In this document: positions 1 through 10,278 of the stretch, one piece after another
Position numbering within the stretch: the stretch's first letter is position 1
Layout: each line of letters begins with the position of its first letter
Assembly: GCA_050946835.1 (NCBI GenBank)
Contig: JBMNVN010000007.1
Location: forward strand, 55,987-119,986
Direction: 5' to 3'
Length of the DNA stretch: 64,000 nt
Origin: UBA1447 sp002329225
GTDB lineage: Bacteria > Bacillota > Clostridia > Oscillospirales > Acutalibacteraceae
Translations under genes and position numbers: made by a program
Notes under the pieces: generated by a model
Told to the model about the DNA's origin: nothing
The model's input: only the letters and a program-made list of their open reading frames with translations
Databases searched by the model: none

Positions 1-1
1 T

Positions 2-325
2 GCCGATGCGGAATTGACCGCTATGCTTGAAGCTTTTCAAACGGCGCAGACAGTCTACAGGCGTGAGGCTGAAAATCCCGATATAAGCCGTGAAAAGCTG
101 GACGAACTTGCGCAGGAACAGCATATATTCGAGCTGTATGAAAAGATTTTCGATAATGAGCATATGCAGAACTTTCAGCGGGCGCGCAAGGAATTGGACG
201 ACCTGATGAAGCATATCACAGGGATTTTAACTTTGTGTGCATTGGGGGACGACCCCGAAAGTTGTGAACCGCAACGGGAAAGCGGCTGTTCCGGCAGTTG
301 TTCTTCCTGTGAGGGCTGCGACTGA
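2..325 (+). CDS. YlbF/YmcA (RicA-like) family protein, 5'-truncated
   Basis: The reading frame is open from the left edge of the window, so the N-terminus is missing; the TTG at 14 is internal. The visible ~108 residues are mostly helical (an EAFQTAQ...FELYEKIFDNE...FQRARKELD pattern) as in the YlbF/YmcA family. In Bacillus subtilis the RicA-RicF-RicT complex of this family binds [4Fe-4S] clusters and affects RNase Y-dependent RNA processing and development. The C-terminal tail is Cys-rich, with seven Cys in the last 35 residues, including CSGSC and CEGC clusters, which suits cluster binding. The position just before mutS mirrors ymcA-cotE-mutS-mutL of Bacillus, so RicA is the likeliest orthologue. 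That assignment is inference from context. Confidence 0.72.
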   Translation, partial: ADAELTAMLEAFQTAQTVYRREAENPDISREKLDELAQEQHIFELYEKIFDNEHMQNFQRARKELDDLMKHITGILTLCALGDDPESCEPQRESGCSGSCSSCEGCD

Positions 326-385
326 TTTTTACTTGGTGTTGTGAGTGCTATATTCAAATTTTAATTTTGGCGGGATGGAGGAAAA

Positions 386-3019
386 ATGGCGAAGTTACCC
401 CCGAATGCTACTCCTATGATGAAGCAATATTTTGAGATTAAAAAGCAGCACGAGGATGCCGTGCTGATGTTTCGTCTCGGCGATTTTTATGAGATGTTTT
501 TTGATGACGCCAAACTTGCCTCCAAGGAGTTGGAACTTGTTTTAACCGGCCGTGATTGGGGGCAGGAAGAAAGGGCGCCCATGTGCGGCGTACCCTTCCA
601 CAGCGCTGACTCCTATATTGCCAGACTTGTGGCTAACGGGCATAAGGTAGCCATCTGTGAGCAAACCGAAGACCCTGCCACGGCAAAGGGTTTGGTGTCC
701 AGGGATGTTATAAGAATAATCACCCCCGGAACCGTTATAGAAAACAGTATGCTCGATGAGGGTAAAAATAACTATCTGGCCTGCGTCTGTTATTCGCAGC
801 AGGGGGCAGGGGTTTGCTTTTCAGACGTTTCAACGGGCTCCCTGCTGCTTACACAGCTTAGCGCTCCCGACTTGGCGGAAAAGATTATAAACGAGATGGG
901 CCATTATTCCCCCTCCGAGGTAATCTGCAACAGCTCTTTCGGGAATATTAAAAAAATTAACGACTATATATCGGACAGATATTCCATTAACCCCGAAGTC
1001 CTGGCGGATGAATACTTTTCTCCGGCAAACTATATGGAGCTTTTGCAGAATATGTTCCCCGACCAAAAGGACGAGATTTTCAGCGCCGGGCCTGAGCGGG
1101 AGTCGGTTCGGGCCCTTGGCGGTTTGCTGATTTATCTCAGGGAGGTTCAAAAAAACAATATAGAAAATCTGCGCCAAGTGGAGTTTTATACCGAAAAGCA
1201 GTATATGTCCCTCGATGTCAACACAAGGCGAAACCTTGAACTGACCGAGACCATCCGCAACAGGGATAAAAAGGGCAGTCTGCTTTGGGTATTGGATAAA
1301 ACCAAGACCCCTATGGGCAAAAGGCTTATGAGGGCCTGGCTTGACCAGCCGCTGATGAATATAGCAAGAATTACAAAAAGGCAAAATTCCGTGGCGGAAC
1401 TTTTTGAAGATGCGGCAAAGAGGCAGGAAATTGCCGGTCTGCTTTCAAATATTCACGATATGGAAAGGCTCATGACAAGGATTATCTATGCCACCGCAAA
1501 CGCCAAAGAGCTCAGAGCCTTGAGAACGGCAATAAGTTTTCTTCCCCAAATTAAAGAATACCTTAAATCGTCAAAATCCCTTTATCTTAAAGAGATTTAT
1601 GAAAACATCGATTTGCTAAAAGATGTGGAGTCTTTAATTGACAGCGCAATAGTCGAAGACCCGCCTTTCACCGTGCGTGAGGGCGGAATGATAAAGGACG
1701 GATACAACGGCGAATTGGACGAACTGCGTGCAATTTCAAACGACAGCAAGGCCTTTATTACATCCATACAGGTCAGAGAAATCGAAAGAACTGGCATTAA
1801 AAAACTTAAAGTGGGCTACAACCGTGTTTTCGGCTACTATCTTGAAGTTCCCAACTCTTTTAAAGATGAGGTGCCCGGGGATTTTATCCGCAAACAAACT
1901 TTGACAAATTGTGAGCGCTACATAACTCAGGAGTTAAAAGAGCTTGAAGCAAAGGTGCTTACCGCTCAGGAACGCATTGTTCGCATTGAATATGAACTGT
2001 TTGAGCAGGTGCGCACAAAAACCGCCGAACAGTATGAAAGAATACAAAGAACCTCCGTTGCAATAGCTGAGCTGGATGTTTTTTGTTCCCTTGCCCATGT
2101 GGCGGTCTCAAACAACTACACTTGCCCGGAGATAAGCGCCGCAAGCGAAGTAAGTATAAAAGACGGCAGACACCCCGTTGTTGAGCAGATGCTTGAAGAC
2201 ACTCCCTTTGTGCCCAACGACGCCCTGATGGATTGTAACGATAACCGCTGTGTAATAATCACAGGCCCCAATATGGCGGGCAAGTCAACGTTTATGCGGC
2301 AGGTTGCCTTAATTGTTCTTATGGCGCAAATCGGCAGTTTTGTGCCTGCTTCTTTTGCACGAATCGGTATTGTGGATGCGATTTTTACAAGAATCGGCGC
2401 TTCCGATGACCTGGCGGGCGGGCAATCCACCTTTATGGTGGAAATGAGCGAGGTGGCCTCAATTCTCAGGCATGCCACCTCAAAAAGTCTGATTGTTTTT
2501 GATGAAATAGGCCGGGGAACCTCGACTTATGACGGTATGAGTATAGCAAGAGCGGTGCTCGAATTTGCCGCCGACAAGAAAAAGCTCGGGGCAAAAACCT
2601 TGTTTGCCACCCATTACCATGAACTCACGGAGCTTGAGAACCATTTAGACGGCATTAAAAACTACAACATAGCCGTCAAAAAGAGGGGCGACGAAATCAC
2701 TTTCCTGCGCAGGATTGTAAGCGGCGGTGCGGACGAAAGTTACGGTATTGAAGTGGCGATGCTCGCCGGTGTTCCCGGTGCGGTTGTGTCCCGTGCAAAA
2801 ATAATTCTCAAAGAACTTGAGGACAGCGGCGTAAAAAGACCGGCAAACAGACCGAAAACTTCCGTCATGGAAGAGCCGGAGGTTCAGCAGTTTACTTTTG
2901 AAGACACCCGCACCGATGAAATTATAGAAAAACTTAAAAATATGGACGTGAATACGATTACTCCCATTGAAGCTCTGAAAATCCTGTACGAACTTGTAAA
3001 GGAGGCAGGGGAAATATGA
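386..3019 (+). CDS. mutS: DNA mismatch repair protein MutS
   Basis: Mismatch-recognition ATPase that scans DNA as a dimer and recruits MutL. The 877-residue length is normal for bacterial MutS1. The N-terminal mismatch-binding domain carries the F-x-E type segment (GDFYEMF, near residue 35). The P-loop GPNMAGKST lies at about residue 627, followed by the signature region DDLAGGQSTFMVEM and the Walker B stretch LIVFDEIGRGTS. The ATG at 386 follows a GGAGG ribosome site with good spacing. The gene overlaps mutL by 4 bp (ATGA), so the two are translationally coupled in one operon. Confidence 0.98.
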   Translation: MAKLPPNATPMMKQYFEIKKQHEDAVLMFRLGDFYEMFFDDAKLASKELELVLTGRDWGQEERAPMCGVPFHSADSYIARLVANGHKVAICEQTEDPATAKGLVSRDVIRIITPGTVIENSMLDEGKNNYLACVCYSQQGAGVCFSDVSTGSLLLTQLSAPDLAEKIINEMGHYSPSEVICNSSFGNIKKINDYISDRYSINPEVLADEYFSPANYMELLQNMFPDQKDEIFSAGPERESVRALGGLLIYLREVQKNNIENLRQVEFYTEKQYMSLDVNTRRNLELTETIRNRDKKGSLLWVLDKTKTPMGKRLMRAWLDQPLMNIARITKRQNSVAELFEDAAKRQEIAGLLSNIHDMERLMTRIIYATANAKELRALRTAISFLPQIKEYLKSSKSLYLKEIYENIDLLKDVESLIDSAIVEDPPFTVREGGMIKDGYNGELDELRAISNDSKAFITSIQVREIERTGIKKLKVGYNRVFGYYLEVPNSFKDEVPGDFIRKQTLTNCERYITQELKELEAKVLTAQERIVRIEYELFEQVRTKTAEQYERIQRTSVAIAELDVFCSLAHVAVSNNYTCPEISAASEVSIKDGRHPVVEQMLEDTPFVPNDALMDCNDNRCVIITGPNMAGKSTFMRQVALIVLMAQIGSFVPASFARIGIVDAIFTRIGASDDLAGGQSTFMVEMSEVASILRHATSKSLIVFDEIGRGTSTYDGMSIARAVLEFAADKKKLGAKTLFATHYHELTELENHLDGIKNYNIAVKKRGDEITFLRRIVSGGADESYGIEVAMLAGVPGAVVSRAKIILKELEDSGVKRPANRPKTSVMEEPEVQQFTFEDTRTDEIIEKLKNMDVNTITPIEALKILYELVKEAGEI

Positions 3020-4944
3020 GTAAAATTAATCTGCTTTCAAAGCAAGTTGCCGACCTGATTGCCGCCGGTGAGGTTGTTGAACGCCCGGCCTCGGTGGTGA
3101 AAGAGATTTTGGAAAACGCCATCGATGCCGAGGCGTCCGTAATAACGGTTGAAATTAAAAACGGCGGCATCGGTTTTATCCGTGTAACGGACAACGTCAC
3201 GGGTATAGGCGAAGAGGATATACCCAAGGCTTTTAAAAGCCACGCCACCAGCAAAATCAGTTCCGCCGACGATTTACATTCAATTACCTCCTTAGGTTTC
3301 AGAGGGGAGGCTTTGGCCTCTATTGCGGCAGTGGCAAGGGTTGAGATGCTGACAAAAACTCAAGATGACGATTCGGGTTACCGTTACTGTATTGAGGGCG
3401 GGGAAGAAACATATTTTGATGAAGCCGGCTGTCCGAAGGGTACAACAATTATAGTTCGCGATTTGTTCTTTAACACACCTGCAAGAATGAAGTTTTTGCG
3501 CAAAGATGTGGCGGAAGCCAATGCGGTGGCATCTGTTGTGGATAAAACCGCCTTATCTCATCCGGAAGTTTCTTTCCGCTTTATCCGGGACGGAAAACAG
3601 GTCTTGCTTACCCCCGGTGACGGCGACCTTTATCAGACCGTTTATTCAGTTTTCGGCAAAGATTTTGCCTCGGATTTAATACCGGCGGACTATACTCTGG
3701 ATAACATTCGTGTCAGCGGTTATGTATCAAAACCCTCCGCTTCACGCCCCAACAGAAATATGCAGTATTTTTTCCTTAACGGCAGGCAAATAAAAACGCC
3801 GACCGGTTCCTCCGCTCTGAGTGAAGCCTACAAACATTCCATAGTCTCCGGCAAGTTTCCCTGCTGTGTTTTGAACATAGAAGCCTCGCCGGAGTTTGTG
3901 GATGTTAATGTTCATCCTGCAAAAACCGAGGTTCGCTTTGTAAATGACAAACCGATTTTCAGCGCCGTTTATTACTGCGCCAAAAACGCCGTTGACGGCG
4001 TGGTTGACCGTCCCTCAATAACCGTTACAAAAAAAGATGTGGCCGACTTTTTAGCCCCGCCCGAACCCCCGGAACAGATTACTTTAACCGAACAGTCCAA
4101 AGGTATATTTGCCGAAACAAGCCGTCCTTTTACACCGGTGCGCAAAGCCGATATTGATATTGAATATGACGAAGAAGACGAAGCGGCTGTGCCTGCGGTT
4201 GAAAAAACTGCCGTTGAACAAAGCCTGTCTGAAGCCCCAAAACCTTATTCGGCGGATAATGAAGAACAAATTGCCGAAAAAGCGGAAGAAAAGGAAGCCG
4301 ACGAACAGGAAAGCGTTGAAGAACAAATTCCCGTAATAAAACAGTACCCCCCGGAAGTACGGCGGAGTGAACCGGAGGAGTTTTGGACGGTTAAAGGTGA
4401 ACTTTTCGGCACCTATATACTTGTGGAAATGGCGGAAAAAATCATCTTAATCGACAAGCACGCCGCCCACGAAAGAATAATATTCAACAAACTCCTTAAT
4501 GAAGACAGGGAGCAGGCTACACAGCTTTTGCTTGAACCGATTGTAGTTCTGTTGAGTAAGCCGGAATATGACGTTCTGATAGAGAATATTGAACTGATGA
4601 GGGACGCCGGTTTTGAGGTTGAGGATTTCGGCTCGGGTTCTGTGCTTGTTCGGGAATGCCCCATGAGTGTACAGGCGGGTGAGGTTAAAGACATAGTTAT
4701 CGAATTGGCCGGCTACTTATTGCAGAACAGAACGATTCTGCTGAGCGAAAAACTGGAATGGCTGCTCACCTCGATAGCCTGCCGTGCCGCCATAAAAGCG
4801 GGGGACTTTACAAGCGAAAAAGAAAGGGAGCAGTTTGTGCAAACCTTGATGCAAATGCCGGAAGTTCGCCACTGCCCCCACGGGAGACCCGTAATGGTCG
4901 AAATGCTTAAAAGTGAAATTGAAAAGAGCTTTAATCGTTCATAG
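3016..4944 (+). CDS. mutL: DNA mismatch repair protein MutL
   Basis: GHKL-type ATPase that couples MutS mismatch recognition to strand nicking. The N-terminal ATP-binding motifs are clear: ENAIDA near residue 31, the DNVTGIG box and the GFRGEAL box. A long acidic, Glu/Ala-rich linker spans about residues 345-455. The C-terminal dimerisation domain holds the endonuclease-type motifs ACRAAIK and CPHGRP, plus a DKHAAHE motif equivalent to DQHAxxE of nicking MutL proteins. The last Glu of the usual DQHA(x)2E(x)4E pattern is Asn here, so nicking competence is not certain. The start overlaps the mutS stop, and miaA follows after 8 bp. Confidence 0.97.
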   Translation: MSKINLLSKQVADLIAAGEVVERPASVVKEILENAIDAEASVITVEIKNGGIGFIRVTDNVTGIGEEDIPKAFKSHATSKISSADDLHSITSLGFRGEALASIAAVARVEMLTKTQDDDSGYRYCIEGGEETYFDEAGCPKGTTIIVRDLFFNTPARMKFLRKDVAEANAVASVVDKTALSHPEVSFRFIRDGKQVLLTPGDGDLYQTVYSVFGKDFASDLIPADYTLDNIRVSGYVSKPSASRPNRNMQYFFLNGRQIKTPTGSSALSEAYKHSIVSGKFPCCVLNIEASPEFVDVNVHPAKTEVRFVNDKPIFSAVYYCAKNAVDGVVDRPSITVTKKDVADFLAPPEPPEQITLTEQSKGIFAETSRPFTPVRKADIDIEYDEEDEAAVPAVEKTAVEQSLSEAPKPYSADNEEQIAEKAEEKEADEQESVEEQIPVIKQYPPEVRRSEPEEFWTVKGELFGTYILVEMAEKIILIDKHAAHERIIFNKLLNEDREQATQLLLEPIVVLLSKPEYDVLIENIELMRDAGFEVEDFGSGSVLVRECPMSVQAGEVKDIVIELAGYLLQNRTILLSEKLEWLLTSIACRAAIKAGDFTSEKEREQFVQTLMQMPEVRHCPHGRPVMVEMLKSEIEKSFNRS

Positions 4945-4952
4945 GAGTAACA

Positions 4953-5900
4953 ATGCAAAAAATCCCCGTTTTAGCTATAGTCGGCCCCACTGCTTCGGGT
5001 AAAACCCGCACAGCGGTTGAGGTCTGCAAAAGAATAGGCGGCGAGGTTGTATCGGCCGACTCCATGCAGGTTTATAAAGGGATGAATATCGCCACCGCCA
5101 AGCCGGATTTGGAAGAAATGCAGGGGATTCCTCACCATATGATAGATATTATCTCCCCGGAAGAAAGCTTCAGTGCGGCGGCTTATGTTGAAATGGCGGG
5201 CAAGTGTATCCGCGATATTCATAAACGAAAAAAAGTCCCCGTGATATGCGGCGGCACTGGCCTTTATGTTGACTCGCTGCTATCGGACAATGTTTTCCCC
5301 GACCATGAGCCGGAGCAAAAAATCCGTAAAAGTATTATGGAAGAGTTTTCAAAAGAGGGCGGGCAGAGTTTGTACGATGAACTAAAAAGAGTGGATCCTG
5401 AATCGGCGGAAAAGATTCATGAAAATGATATCAACAGGCAGGTCAGAGCCCTTGAATACTTCAGACTGACAGGAAAAAAAATATCTGCCCGCAATCGTAA
5501 TGCGGCAAAAAAGACCTCGCCTTACAACTGCCTTTGGATAGGCATTAATTACCGCAACAGGGAATTGCTGTATGAAAAAATAAACAGCAGGGTAGACTTG
5601 ATGTTGGAAAAAGGCTTAATTAAAGAAGCGGAACATTTTCTTTCAAATGCGGAAAAAACCGCCGGGCAGGCAATAGGTTATAAAGAACTTGCCCCCTATT
5701 TCAGCGGCTCCCCGGCTTTGGACGAATGCATCGAAAATCTTAAGCAATCCACCAGACAATATGCCAAAAGACAACTAACCTGGTTTAGAAAGAACAGGGA
5801 TATCAACTGGTTTTATCAGGATGATTATTCGGAAGAGACGGAAATGATGAGGGATATTTTTCTTTTAATTGACGCCGAATTTCCCGGAGGTTCGATATGA
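4953..5900 (+). CDS. miaA: tRNA dimethylallyltransferase MiaA
   Basis: Transfers a dimethylallyl group from DMAPP to N6 of A37 in tRNAs that read UNN codons. The P-loop GPTASGKT is at residues 10-17, followed by the conserved DSMQVYKGM and DIISPEESFSAA segments and GGTGLYVDSLL; all are typical of the family. The 315-residue length is normal. A GGAG ribosome site precedes the ATG. The gene ends in a 4-bp overlap (ATGA) with the next gene. The mutS-mutL-miaA order is common in Firmicutes. Confidence 0.97.
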   Translation: MQKIPVLAIVGPTASGKTRTAVEVCKRIGGEVVSADSMQVYKGMNIATAKPDLEEMQGIPHHMIDIISPEESFSAAAYVEMAGKCIRDIHKRKKVPVICGGTGLYVDSLLSDNVFPDHEPEQKIRKSIMEEFSKEGGQSLYDELKRVDPESAEKIHENDINRQVRALEYFRLTGKKISARNRNAAKKTSPYNCLWIGINYRNRELLYEKINSRVDLMLEKGLIKEAEHFLSNAEKTAGQAIGYKELAPYFSGSPALDECIENLKQSTRQYAKRQLTWFRKNRDINWFYQDDYSEETEMMRDIFLLIDAEFPGGSI

Positions 5901-7138
5901 GAAAACGGAAAAACATCATAATTTACGGCGCCGCCGCCATTTTAGCGGTAGCGGTGATTGCCTTTGTGCTGATTTGGAACTATTATTCGGCGGTCACAAC
6001 CGAGACGGTCTATAACCACAGAGCGCAGACTGCGATTGAAACAAAGATTTTTGTTCTTCGTGATGAAACTCTTTTGAAATCTCCCGACCGGGGGATATTG
6101 GTTCCCTTACTGAAGAACGGAGAAAAACTGGCAAAGAATGATGTCTACGGTATCGTGTGCGGCAGTACGGACGAAGCAGAGGTGCACATGCAAAAGAAAG
6201 CTCTGGAAGCGGAGCTGAAAAGGTATGTCAATCTGGGCAACACCGTTAACACCAACACTCTTGATATCTCCCGCAACACTAAGGAAACCGACAGCGCTTT
6301 TTTGCAGATATTGGATGCAGTGTCAAACCGATCCTTCGGCACCCTGAAAGAAAGCCTTAACACTCTGGAAGATAAAATAATAGAACGGCAGTTGGCGATA
6401 GAGCCGGACTCAATCAACTTTGAAGAGAGAACCGCCCCGCTTAACGAAAGGTTGGCTCAGCTTTCAGCCTCGGCCTCTCATGCCGATTCTTTAACAAGCA
6501 GTTTTTCCGGCTATTTTGTAAACTATACGGACGGCTTTGAAAATGCTCTTTCTTATGACGGGGTAAAGCAATTGAAAGTACAGGATGTGGAGAAACTCCT
6601 GTCAAACGAGGGTGAGCAGATAAAAACTCAAGGCGGGAGCAAACTTATCAGAAATCATATCTGGTATGTTTTAACGGTGCTGGACAGTAAAACCGCCGCT
6701 AAACTTGAGCAAGGCGGAAAATATATTCTCTCAGTCGGTAAAAAAGATAATTTCAGGCTTCCCGCAACGCTTACATCTTTGGGGGAGGTTGAGGACGGAA
6801 AAAGATTAGCCGTTTTTGAGTGCAATGAGATGAACTCGGATTTTGCGGGCTTGAGAATTGAGGATGCAAAAATAATTTTAGACGAATTTAACTGTTACCG
6901 TATTCGAACTTCCGCTTTAAGAACCCTTGACGGAAATCAGGGTGTCTATGTTCTGCGCAGCAATGTTTCAGTCTTCAGGCGGGTTTTTGTTATAGAAACC
7001 AGAGGTAATTATGTTCTTGTAAAAACCAGGGAAGACTTTTTAAAAGCGGAGGGTAAAGACGGAGCTTTCCTAAATCTGTATGACGAAGTCATAGTAAAGG
7101 CGCGCAGAGTTAAAAACAAAGGAATGGTGCAGATATAG
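5897..7138 (+). CDS. HlyD-like membrane-anchored protein
   Basis: A 413-residue protein with an N-terminal hydrophobic segment (about residues 7-28), then an extracytoplasmic region. The region around residues 55-80 (SPDRGILVPLLKNGEKLAKND) resembles the biotinyl/lipoyl-like half-motif of HlyD/RND adaptor proteins, followed by a helical hairpin-like stretch and a beta-rich C-terminal part. Similar proteins are found next to yggS and sepF in many Clostridia, suggesting a cell-envelope or division-linked role, but no specific function is established. No transporter gene lies beside it, so an efflux role is not supported by context. It overlaps miaA by 4 bp and abuts the next gene. Confidence 0.7.
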   Translation: MRKRKNIIIYGAAAILAVAVIAFVLIWNYYSAVTTETVYNHRAQTAIETKIFVLRDETLLKSPDRGILVPLLKNGEKLAKNDVYGIVCGSTDEAEVHMQKKALEAELKRYVNLGNTVNTNTLDISRNTKETDSAFLQILDAVSNRSFGTLKESLNTLEDKIIERQLAIEPDSINFEERTAPLNERLAQLSASASHADSLTSSFSGYFVNYTDGFENALSYDGVKQLKVQDVEKLLSNEGEQIKTQGGSKLIRNHIWYVLTVLDSKTAAKLEQGGKYILSVGKKDNFRLPATLTSLGEVEDGKRLAVFECNEMNSDFAGLRIEDAKIILDEFNCYRIRTSALRTLDGNQGVYVLRSNVSVFRRVFVIETRGNYVLVKTREDFLKAEGKDGAFLNLYDEVIVKARRVKNKGMVQI

Positions 7139-7139
7139 A

Positions 7140-7835
7140 ATGGCAAATATATGCGAAAATCTTAAAATCATAAATGAAAACATCAAAAAGGCGGCATCCG
7201 TCTCCGGCAGAAAGGCAGAAGAAATCCTGATTATGGCAGTGACAAAAACAGTGGAGCCGGAGAGGATTAACGCAGCAATTTCCGCAGGTATTAAGTATAT
7301 CGGTGAAAACCGTGTGCAGGAGTTTTTGGCTAAAAGGGAGTTTTTGAATCTTGACGGTTGTGAAGCCCACTTGATAGGCCACTTGCAAACAAATAAGGTC
7401 AGGCAGATTGTAGGCAAAGTAGATATGATACAGTCGGTTGACAGCCTGAAAGTCGCTGAAGAAATCGGTAAAAGAAGCATAAATAACGGCATTGTCACCA
7501 AAGTGTTGATGGAAATAAATATAGGCGGGGAGGCTGAGAAGTTCGGTTTTCCCGTGAGTTCGGTTATGGAAGATATTTACGCTTTGTCGGAAATTGAGGG
7601 GATTTCCGTTCTGGGACTTATGACGGTGCCGCCCCTGAGCGGCGATTCAATAAAAAACAGAAAGTATTTTTCAAATATGTACCGTCTGTTTGTTGACATT
7701 GGGGACAGAAACATAGATAATGTATGCATGAAAATATTGTCAATGGGTATGTCCGGCGATTACAGCGATGCAGTTATGGAGGGCGCCAATTTAGTCAGGA
7801 TTGGCTCCGCCATATTCGGAGACAGGAATTATTAA
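7140..7835 (+). CDS. YggS/PLPBP family pyridoxal phosphate homeostasis protein
   Basis: A fold-type III PLP-binding protein thought to buffer and distribute PLP in the cytosol. The PLP-lysine is in the conserved ILIMAVTKT segment. IGENRVQEF, LIGHLQTNKV and MEINIGGEAEKFGF are all diagnostic. The 231-residue length is usual. The start codon lies one base after the upstream stop, so it depends on translational coupling rather than on a strong ribosome site. Placement just before sepF is the classic Gram-positive division-cluster arrangement (ylmE-ylmF). Confidence 0.95.
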   Translation: MANICENLKIINENIKKAASVSGRKAEEILIMAVTKTVEPERINAAISAGIKYIGENRVQEFLAKREFLNLDGCEAHLIGHLQTNKVRQIVGKVDMIQSVDSLKVAEEIGKRSINNGIVTKVLMEINIGGEAEKFGFPVSSVMEDIYALSEIEGISVLGLMTVPPLSGDSIKNRKYFSNMYRLFVDIGDRNIDNVCMKILSMGMSGDYSDAVMEGANLVRIGSAIFGDRNY

Positions 7836-7850
7836 TAGGGGGATAATTTT

Positions 7851-8306
7851 ATGAGTTGGATAAAAAAATTCATCAATGGGACAGATGACGACTACGAGGA
7901 GCCTGAAATCGGCGTTGATTACGACCCGGAGCGAGAGTATCCGGACGGCAATCCCCAAAGGGGTGTGCCTTATCCTTATCCGGCAAGTGAATATGACGAC
8001 AAGGTAGTCCCGATTACCGGGGGCGGTTCAAAACCTCATGTAGTCTTCAAAAAATTGGACAGGTACGAAGATGCGATGAGCGTAGCCGATGTTATTAACG
8101 AAAAACGCTTGGTTGTTTTAAACCTTGAAACCTGCCAGCCGGATATTGCAAAAAGGATTCTGGACTTTCTTTACGGTGCCGCCTATGCGAACAAGGCGGA
8201 AATTAAAAGAATTGCGGACAGAGCATACGTTATCACACCGTATAATATACCCCTGAGCGGAGAATTGCTCGATGATGTCAGCGGCAGATTTCACGACAGT
8301 TATTAA
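7851..8306 (+). CDS. sepF: Cell division protein SepF
   Basis: A 151-residue cytoplasmic protein that polymerises and tethers FtsZ to the membrane. An N-terminal amphipathic helix (MSWIKKFING) serves as the membrane anchor. It is followed by an acidic and Pro-rich linker and the SepF core domain from about residue 70, with VVLNLETCQPDIAKRILDFLYGA and a C-terminal DRAYVITP strand. A GGGGGA ribosome site precedes the ATG. It sits between the YggS-type gene and divIVA, as in the dcw-proximal ylm cluster. Confidence 0.96.
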   Translation: MSWIKKFINGTDDDYEEPEIGVDYDPEREYPDGNPQRGVPYPYPASEYDDKVVPITGGGSKPHVVFKKLDRYEDAMSVADVINEKRLVVLNLETCQPDIAKRILDFLYGAAYANKAEIKRIADRAYVITPYNIPLSGELLDDVSGRFHDSY

Positions 8307-8343
8307 ACAAACTTTTTGACTTTAGTATTTGGAGGAGTTGTCA

Positions 8344-9780
<1,437 letters not shown>

Positions 9781-9798
9781 AATTCAGGGGAAGTGTTG

Positions 9799-10278
9799 AT
9801 GAAGCGCGGATTAACGGGACTTGTAATATTGCTTTTAATAACCGTCGACCAGCTTACAAAATATTTAATCGTTAATTGGCTTGTGCCGCCCGAAACTTTT
9901 GTGTTAGTGCCCGGTGTTTTGCAGTTTCGTTATACGGAAAACACCGGTGCGGTTTTTGGAGTATTTCGTAATGCCACCCATATCCTTACCGTGTCGAGTT
10001 TGCTGATTGTGCTTGTTGTTTTGTTTATTTTGTTTTCGGGTAAGGTTAAAAAGAACGTTCTTTATGTCTCATTGGTTATGGTTGTGGCAGGCGGTATCGG
10101 CAACCTGATTGACCGACTCACAAAAGGTTATGTCATAGACTTTATTGAGCCTTTGTTTATTAATTTTGCGGTTTTCAACTTCGCCGACTGCCTTATAACA
10201 GTCGGCGAGTGTTTGATGTTGGGATTTTTTGTCTATGAATTTATTGCAGAGGCGAAAAAGGCTCGAAATGAGAACTGA
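9799..10278 (+). CDS. lspA: Lipoprotein signal peptidase LspA
   Basis: Membrane aspartyl protease that cleaves diacylglyceryl-modified prolipoproteins. Four hydrophobic segments are visible. The catalytic Asp boxes are present: NLIDRLTKGYVIDF and FNFADCLITVGE. The N-terminal DQLTKYL and NTGAVFG motifs also fit the family. The ATG at 9799 is preferred over the GTG at 9793, because the AGGGG site at 9786-9790 is then 8 bp upstream. The 159-residue length is normal. The end overlaps the next start by 11 bp. Confidence 0.97.
   Translation: MKRGLTGLVILLLITVDQLTKYLIVNWLVPPETFVLVPGVLQFRYTENTGAVFGVFRNATHILTVSSLLIVLVVLFILFSGKVKKNVLYVSLVMVVAGGIGNLIDRLTKGYVIDFIEPLFINFAVFNFADCLITVGECLMLGFFVYEFIAEAKKARNEN

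Noticed and set aside
830..1384. A 184-residue open frame on the minus strand within mutS
   Set aside because: Antisense shadow of a highly conserved gene, no family match and no ribosome site.
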